This document shows positions 59,357-64,000 of a DNA stretch of 64,000 nt, in pieces (the first letter of the stretch is position 1; each line of letters begins with the position of its first letter). Under the pieces are notes generated by a model. The model searched no databases. It was not told where the DNA came from and was given only the letters and a program-made list of their open reading frames with translations. The stretch spans positions 144,808 through 208,807 of the forward strand of contig CAYPJU010000001.1 in assembly GCA_964411125.1 (NCBI GenBank), written 5' to 3'. The position numbers and the translations under genes were made by a program. This DNA is from JBFIHF01 sp964411125 (GTDB taxonomy: Bacteria; Myxococcota_A; Bradymonadia; Bradymonadales; Bradymonadaceae).

Positions 59357-60568
59357 ATGAAGGAAATGACCATCGTCCTGGCCGCAACTCTCCTCACCTT
59401 CGCCGGGTGTCGCGAGCGACCGCTCGACGCCTCGCCGAACGAGCCCGAAGCTTCCACCACGCCGGCCGCTACCGCTCCCGTGGTTCCTCCGAGCGAGCGC
59501 GTCGACGACGAAGAGACCGGAGCCGAACCACCCGAAACTCTCGCGTTCTGGGCCGCCGAGCCCCCTGTGCCCGACTCGGGACGTCTGGCAAAAGCAGACC
59601 TGGAGCTCGTCCGACGCGACGGACGAATCACGATCGAAGGCGACGGATTTCGACTGACCTTCGACACACCTGAACTCGGCGGCTGCGACGACCGACAGCC
59701 GAAGGTGACCTCCCCGCCCGCGCTGCCCGACGGCAGAGTCGAAGACGACGCTGTCTTCGTCGCCCTGCGGGGTGAGTCGGAGTCGGCGACCCTTCGCCTC
59801 TCCACCCGCGGAGCTCACCTGCTGGTGAACGATGGCTGCGTTCGCAGCGCCGACGTCACCCGACAGGTGCTCGGCGTGCACGGCGACGAAGCCATGTTCG
59901 CGCCGTTCTCGGCCGAACCCCCCGAGGCCACCGATGCAGAAGACATCCGAATGCGCCGGCTGAGCGGTAAGAATGCTCGGGTCGTGAAGGACCGCGAGAC
60001 GATCGTCGATGCCCGCTACTTCCACGCCGATCCAATGCTCACCACCCGACGTCTCGGAGACGACCGTTGGGTACGGCTTACGATGGCTCGCGAATACGAG
60101 TACGAGCGCCACGACGGTGCCATCGGCCGCGAACACACCCTCATCTGGGTGCTGGATGAAAAGGACCGGCCGACCCTCGTCTCCGACAACGACTATCGGT
60201 ATGGATCCGACGGTCTCGACCGAGAGGAAACCGACACCCGAATCAAGAGGTACAGAGCCGGCGAGAACGGAACCATCTACGTCACCGGCAGACGCCTCTC
60301 CGCCGAAACTTCGTTCCGCCGCCTCCCCGACGGCTGTAAAACACCCCTGGGGTACGTCTCTGCCCGCGCCTACGAGGAACGCCTCGACTGGTCGATTCGC
60401 TCCGAAAGTGGTCGTGAAGTCGCACTGGGGACTGCGAAGCTCGACGCGACCTTCGCCACCTCGTGTCGTGACGAATTGGCCCCGCGACTCGACCGCGAAC
60501 ATCGCTTGATCCGCCGGGCACCGGACGCCGTCGTTCACTGGCACAGCCCCGCCGGCACCCGCGGCTAG
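59357..60568 (+). CDS. lipoprotein of unknown function
   Basis: A 403-residue protein with a lipobox (LTFAGC, Cys about 18) and a Pro/Thr/Glu linker to residue 75. The globular part is charged and beta-rich with scattered Cys (GGCDDRQP, NDGCVRS, DGCKTP, ATSCRDE). I do not recognise a domain. A sigma-54-like promoter precedes it. Convergent with the tmcA operon; the gap of 119 bases holds a long palindrome. Confidence 0.8.
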   Translation: MKEMTIVLAATLLTFAGCRERPLDASPNEPEASTTPAATAPVVPPSERVDDEETGAEPPETLAFWAAEPPVPDSGRLAKADLELVRRDGRITIEGDGFRLTFDTPELGGCDDRQPKVTSPPALPDGRVEDDAVFVALRGESESATLRLSTRGAHLLVNDGCVRSADVTRQVLGVHGDEAMFAPFSAEPPEATDAEDIRMRRLSGKNARVVKDRETIVDARYFHADPMLTTRRLGDDRWVRLTMAREYEYERHDGAIGREHTLIWVLDEKDRPTLVSDNDYRYGSDGLDREETDTRIKRYRAGENGTIYVTGRRLSAETSFRRLPDGCKTPLGYVSARAYEERLDWSIRSESGREVALGTAKLDATFATSCRDELAPRLDREHRLIRRAPDAVVHWHSPAGTRG

Positions 60569-60631
60569 CTGCCGCACCGGTCATCGGTCACGGAGTGCCC
60601 ACTTCCCGCGGCATTCGTCCAAATTCCACAA

Positions 60632-60642
60632 ACCCATTGGGT
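60632..60642. repeat. short inverted repeat in convergent gap
   Basis: ACCCA-T-TGGGT, a perfect odd-spaced palindrome, 19 bases from the larger palindrome at 60661. Together they could be a bidirectional stop signal or a protein site. Confidence 0.35.
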
Positions 60643-60660
60643 GTGTATGGGGTGGTTGTG

Positions 60661-60679
60661 GGTAACCCTTAGGGTTACC
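60661..60679. repeat. perfect 19-bp palindrome between convergent genes
   Basis: Arms GGTAACCC and GGGTTACC with a 3-base TTA spacer. It lies 9 bases after the tmcA stop side and 93 bases after the lipoprotein stop. The stem would be stable in RNA from either strand, but no T-run follows, so a DNA-binding site is as plausible as a terminator. Confidence 0.6.
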
Positions 60680-60687
60680 TGTGGCGT

Positions 60688-62646
60688 CTAACTCGTTTTC
60701 CGGTAGGCCTTCTCTGCTTCGTAAAATTCAGCGACTGCCCGTCTCATCGCACGCATCGCCGCAGGTACACTCACCCCGAGCCCCGCGGCCGTGTCCCGCC
60801 ACCCGAGCCTCTTCAGTACTCGCAATTCGAGCAGGCTGCGATGGCGTTCCGATAGGTTCGACAGCAGATCGACGTGCTCCCTGACGAAGTGCTCGATCGC
60901 CCATGCCCTCGACTCGTGCGTCCGAGGTCCCCGCGCATAGTCCTCGACCTCCGCGGCGATCGCCTCGGCGCGCAGCGGCTCGGCACCAGGCAGGTCGTAG
61001 CGAAGTCCCTCGACCAGACCCTCGGAGGGCCGTGGGCCATCTGCCGCGAGGTACTCCATCTGGAGCGGGAGGTCCCGTGCGAACCTCTCCCGCAGCTCTG
61101 CCATCAACGCTACTGCAGCCACACTGCGAGGACGAAGGAGAGCAACCGAAGGTTCGCCGGCCCGATCTCCACGGGAGGCGGCGAGGCGGACGGTGCGGTA
61201 ACCGAGCCCGTGGCGGAACTTCAGAAGCTCCGGGGTGGCACCGAAGAGCGTTCCGAAGAAATCCGGTTCGTAGGAGTCATGCACGTGGTCCACGAGACGT
61301 GCAGCCACACCGCGCCGACGAAGCTCCGGGTGGGTCGCGATTCGCACGCTGCGCAAGTAACGCAGCTCCCCGGCCGCTCTCACTCCCAGATGGGAAACCA
61401 ACGACTCGGGAAGTGCGTGCCCCCGAAGCCTTCGTGCGCCTCGGTACGACTGTTCGATCACGGCGGGTCCCAGATCCCCTTCGATCGCGACCAGATTGAC
61501 CCCGACCACGACCCCCTCGGCAAGGGCGGCGTGGACCCGCATGTTCGGTGCGTCGAGGAGCCGCTCGAGGTCCGACGGCGTGGTCCGATAGTGAGCCTGA
61601 ACCAGAAGCCCGAACACCTGTCTCAGCAGCCCCTCATCCCTCACCAGTTGGTCCCGATCGATCTCGACGAAGGTGATCTCCGAGCCCGACCGGGGCGCCT
61701 CCGCCGGGCTCGCGTCGAGCAACAACGCGCGAAACATCGCCTCCTCGAGCGGATCGTCCGAGGACCATCGTATCGGTTCTCGCAGAGTCCGCAGCACCGT
61801 CGGTCGTCGCTCCTCCAACCATGGGAGAAACCGCAGCGCGAAACCCCGGCCCGTACCCTCGTAACCATGAACCGTGCTGGCGAAGACGAACGATGTGTCT
61901 TCCCCGCTGAGAACCAACGATTTCAGCACCGGGACCGAGATTGCCGCCGCCTCGTCAACAAAGACAATGTCCCACTCTGTGGGGTCGATGTCGTCGATCT
62001 CGAGATAGCGAAACCAACGCCCCGCGAACCGCTCGACCTCCCAGGTGGTCGAGCGGGCAGCGGCCGTGACGACGACGCGAAGACCCGACGCTCCCGCCTC
62101 GCACAGCGCGAGGCCGAGCGCCGCGGACTTTCCCCTCCCCCGGTTCGCGAGCAGCGCGTACCCGAAGACCCCCGGGGCCCTGCCGAGACGCTCGAGCTCC
62201 CCGACCATCCGTCGTTGTTCCGCGCTTCCCGTGACGGGAGCCCGGGGCACGATTGGTTCGGGTTGCGTGGCGTAGGAGGCCACTTCGGCGCGAAAACGGG
62301 ATCGAAAACGGGACATCGGCGGGACTTCGAAGCCGTCCGCGACGACCTCGGATCTTGGGTGACCAGGGTCATCGAAGCCGGGGGCCACGAGAACGAGCGC
62401 GCCACCGGCACGAACCATCCCTTGCACACGACCGAGGACGTCGGGGTCGAGACCTTCACCGATGTCGAGGACCACGGCGTCGTAGGAGCAACCGAGAAGC
62501 TTGCGCGTCATGGCCCCGGTGACCTCGTCCTCGGAGCGAGGCTCCGGAGAGACCCGCAGTACGTCGTGGCCCTCCAACAGCGTGGTCGCCGCTCTGTGTG
62601 ACGCCGAGCCGCGGTCGAGCAACCAGAGCTTGCGATGACAGGTCAC
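60688..62646 (-). CDS. tmcA: tRNA(Met) cytidine acetyltransferase TmcA
   Basis: A 652-residue enzyme (E. coli TmcA 671) that acetylates the wobble cytidine of elongator tRNA-Met (ac4C34) using acetyl-CoA and ATP. The N-terminal part holds the DUF1726-like and RecD-type helicase core with Walker A ANRGRGKSAA and FVDEAAAI; the GNAT domain includes RSVRIATHPELRRRGVAARL; the final 150 residues are the tRNA-binding tail. The GTG at 62646 overlaps the stop of the GST-like gene by four bases (GTGA) and gives normal length; longer starts run back into that gene. Confidence 0.93.
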   Translation of the reverse strand: MTCHRKLWLLDRGSASHRAATTLLEGHDVLRVSPEPRSEDEVTGAMTRKLLGCSYDAVVLDIGEGLDPDVLGRVQGMVRAGGALVLVAPGFDDPGHPRSEVVADGFEVPPMSRFRSRFRAEVASYATQPEPIVPRAPVTGSAEQRRMVGELERLGRAPGVFGYALLANRGRGKSAALGLALCEAGASGLRVVVTAAARSTTWEVERFAGRWFRYLEIDDIDPTEWDIVFVDEAAAISVPVLKSLVLSGEDTSFVFASTVHGYEGTGRGFALRFLPWLEERRPTVLRTLREPIRWSSDDPLEEAMFRALLLDASPAEAPRSGSEITFVEIDRDQLVRDEGLLRQVFGLLVQAHYRTTPSDLERLLDAPNMRVHAALAEGVVVGVNLVAIEGDLGPAVIEQSYRGARRLRGHALPESLVSHLGVRAAGELRYLRSVRIATHPELRRRGVAARLVDHVHDSYEPDFFGTLFGATPELLKFRHGLGYRTVRLAASRGDRAGEPSVALLRPRSVAAVALMAELRERFARDLPLQMEYLAADGPRPSEGLVEGLRYDLPGAEPLRAEAIAAEVEDYARGPRTHESRAWAIEHFVREHVDLLSNLSERHRSLLELRVLKRLGWRDTAAGLGVSVPAAMRAMRRAVAEFYEAEKAYRKTS

Positions 62647-63383
62647 GGCAGCGCCTTCACCGCGTCCAATCGAAAGGTGTTCTTCATGCGATCGATGTAG
62701 GCGGTGAGACGAGGTCGCTCGACCAGCGATTCCCGAAGGGGCGTCTCGTACGGAACGGCTGCGATGCTCGTCAGAAACGCGTAGACGCACGCGTCGACGC
62801 TGCTAGGCTCGCCCATCGCGTACGCGTCCCCTACCCAATGAGCCAGGCTCTCGAGGATGGCGTCGCCCTCGGCGTAGATCTCCTCCGCCGAGCGACGCCC
62901 CATCCCGTGGCCCGCGACGTCGCGCTCCACCTTCCGACGTAGCAAGGGAGGGGCGATCAGGCGGAGCGGAAGCGGCAGCGACCCGAAGTAGTCTCCGCGA
63001 ACCACTCGCCAGTGGTCGTCCACCAACCACCGGTCCCAGATCAGGACGAAGTAGAGTGATTCCTCCACCATCTTTCGCAAGGCGAGGGCGTGCGCCCGCT
63101 GGGGTGCGGTGAGGTGGTCGTCCAGTGCCACGCCGTACTCGAGCGTGAGCGTCTCGATGATCCGTTGGCTGTCTTCGACGATCTCACCCCCGGGACGAAT
63201 CCAGTACGGCAGCTTGCCGTTCCCCGACTTCGGTGGACCGAATGGGACTTCGGCTTCGAACGGCAGTTCTGCCATCTGGAGCCAGGTGATCAGCTTGACC
63301 GCGAAGGGACTCGCGCTCGGAATTCCCCATAACGGCAGGAAGATCGCGATGCGTAACGGTTTCTGGTGACCGTGGTCAGTCAC
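62643..63383 (-). CDS. metaxin/FAX-like glutathione S-transferase fold protein
   Basis: A 246-residue protein. The N-terminal thioredoxin-like part begins FLPLWGIPSASPFAVKLITWLQMAELPFE, which matches the FAX/metaxin-type GST group that lacks the usual catalytic Ser or Tyr site. The C-terminal helical part holds the GST core (MGEPSSVDACVYAFLTSIA). The GTG at 63383 overlaps the stop of the upstream Cys-rich gene (GTGA), and its own stop overlaps tmcA, so all three are translated in sequence. No cysteine or glutathione role can be read. Confidence 0.85.
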   Translation of the reverse strand: MTDHGHQKPLRIAIFLPLWGIPSASPFAVKLITWLQMAELPFEAEVPFGPPKSGNGKLPYWIRPGGEIVEDSQRIIETLTLEYGVALDDHLTAPQRAHALALRKMVEESLYFVLIWDRWLVDDHWRVVRGDYFGSLPLPLRLIAPPLLRRKVERDVAGHGMGRRSAEEIYAEGDAILESLAHWVGDAYAMGEPSSVDACVYAFLTSIAAVPYETPLRESLVERPRLTAYIDRMKNTFRLDAVKALP

Positions 63384-63877
63384 ATGCAGGTCTTCGTGTC
63401 GGGGTCGCAGGTGCCCCCGCCGCAGACCGAGTCGTCGACGCACTCGACGCACTCGTACGACGGCTCCTCGCCGCCAGCCCCCTCGAACGCGTCACACGTT
63501 CGGAGGTTGCCCGCGGCGCAGTCGTTGTCCGAAAGACACTGGACGCAGCGTTCGAGCCCGTTGGAACAGATCGGGGTCTCCGCCGCGCAGTCGACGGCGT
63601 CGCAGTACTGCGGGCCCACCGTCGCTCCGTTGTTGGTCGCGCCACCGTTGTTCGAGGCCGTCCCGTTGTTGGAGGCGCCGTTGTTCGTCGCGGAACCGTT
63701 GTTGGTCGCGCCGTTGTTCGACGCGCCACCGTTGTTCGAGGCCGTCCCGTTGTTGCTCGCTCCGCCATTGTTAGTCGAACCGCCGTTGTTCGTCCCGTCG
63801 CCGTCTCCATTGTTCGAAGAGCAGCCCACGGTGACGCACGCGGCGACCACCAACATCGATTTCGTAAGTTTGGTCAT
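63380..63877 (-). CDS. Cys-rich lipoprotein with long NNG repeat linker
   Basis: A 165-residue protein. It starts ATG at 63877 with GGAGGAA upstream; signal ends TVGC. Residues about 20-90 are a low-complexity linker with about 12 Asn-Asn-Gly units separated by Gly, Ala, Ser and Thr. The C-terminal 75 residues carry 12 Cys in EGF/Dickkopf-like spacing (CAAETPICSNGLERCVQCLSDNDC, CVDDSVCGGGTCDPDTKTC). Same linker type as the 37417 protein. It leads the operon with the GST-like protein and tmcA. Confidence 0.85.
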   Translation of the reverse strand: MTKLTKSMLVVAACVTVGCSSNNGDGDGTNNGGSTNNGGASNNGTASNNGGASNNGATNNGSATNNGASNNGTASNNGGATNNGATVGPQYCDAVDCAAETPICSNGLERCVQCLSDNDCAAGNLRTCDAFEGAGGEEPSYECVECVDDSVCGGGTCDPDTKTCM

Positions 63878-63947
63878 GTCGTTCCTCCTCCGTCGAGGAT
63901 GCACCGACCGCCGTCGGAACACAACTCGTCCGGTGATCCGGACTGCC

Positions 63948-64000
63948 GCGGTTCGCGGTTCGCGGTTCGCGGTTAGCGGTTAGCGGTTAGCGGTTAGCGG
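63948..64000. repeat. heptanucleotide tandem repeat (cut by window end)
   Basis: GCGGTTC x3 (63948-63968) followed by GCGGTTA x4 (63969-63996) and a partial GCGG, continuing beyond the window. It begins 71 bases upstream of the Cys-rich lipoprotein start, in the promoter region of the tmcA operon. Because 7 is not a multiple of 3, repeat number would not preserve a reading frame but would change promoter spacing. Confidence 0.9.

Noticed and set aside
63948..64000. CRISPR-like or telomere-like array at the window end
   Set aside because: Units are 7 bp and directly adjacent with no spacers; a simple tandem repeat.

Overview
The window is high-GC bacterial chromosome. It most likely comes from a member of the Myxococcota or Bradymonadales-type deltaproteobacteria. 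The grounds are: Myxococcus-type cysteine-rich repeats (DUF4215), a MYXO-CTERM-like tail, Asn-Asn-Gly linkers on lipoproteins, many Cys-anchored lipoproteins, three Hanks-type Ser/Thr kinases (two fused to ATPase and TPR modules), AgmX/PglI- and PEGA-type proteins, and several sigma-54-like promoters. I see no tRNA, rRNA, CRISPR array, insertion sequence or phage module. Much of the window encodes cell-envelope and secreted proteins, with housekeeping genes between them.

Layout. 1-4.8 kb: the end of a repeat protein, a lipoprotein and a kinase-ATPase-TPR protein. 4.9-9.9 kb (minus strand): an AgmX-type protein, a lipoprotein, a threonine aldolase, and a lipoprotein joining phospholipase D and PHP-like domains. 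10-15.4 kb: a phasin-like protein behind paired palindromes, an outer-membrane protein, a TSUP transporter, a His-rich MORN protein, a possible caspase-fold protein, and two membrane proteins. 15.4-25.7 kb (minus strand): glutaminyl-tRNA synthetase with a YqeY tail, a second kinase-ATPase-TPR paralogue, then a four-gene operon (Sel1 lipoprotein, PEGA protein, cyclase, WGR-like protein). 25.5-30.7 kb: small exported proteins, lgt, a threonine dehydratase-like enzyme, a degenerate nuclease-like protein and a membrane-anchored helical-repeat protein. 30.7-37.3 kb: an Lhr helicase and a DprE1/DprE2-like pair. 37.4-43.9 kb: two large disulfide-repeat surface proteins ending in a strong terminator. 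44-53.7 kb: outer-membrane and lipoprotein genes, a YegS-like lipid kinase, a third kinase coupled to a PEGA-TPR protein, and two paralogous Cys-rich lipoproteins. 53.7-64 kb: ThiI, an AbrB-like protein, an aldehyde dehydrogenase, a DUF523-DUF1722 protein, lipoproteins, and an overlapping operon of a Cys-rich lipoprotein, a metaxin/FAX-like GST and TmcA, with a 7-bp tandem repeat upstream.

Themes. Neighbouring genes often overlap by four bases (ATGA, GTGA or TTGA), which points to translational coupling. The last 11 kb is rich in tRNA modification: ThiI (writes 4-thiouridine), a protein with the RudS architecture (which would remove it) and TmcA (writes N4-acetylcytidine). A writer and a putative eraser of the same tRNA mark 3 kb apart is the most interesting system I found. 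Other leads are tandem hairpins with GGA-containing hexaloops before the third kinase, sigma-54-like elements before exported-protein genes, and a Cys-rich surface protein with a lipid anchor signal at one end and a sorting tail at the other.
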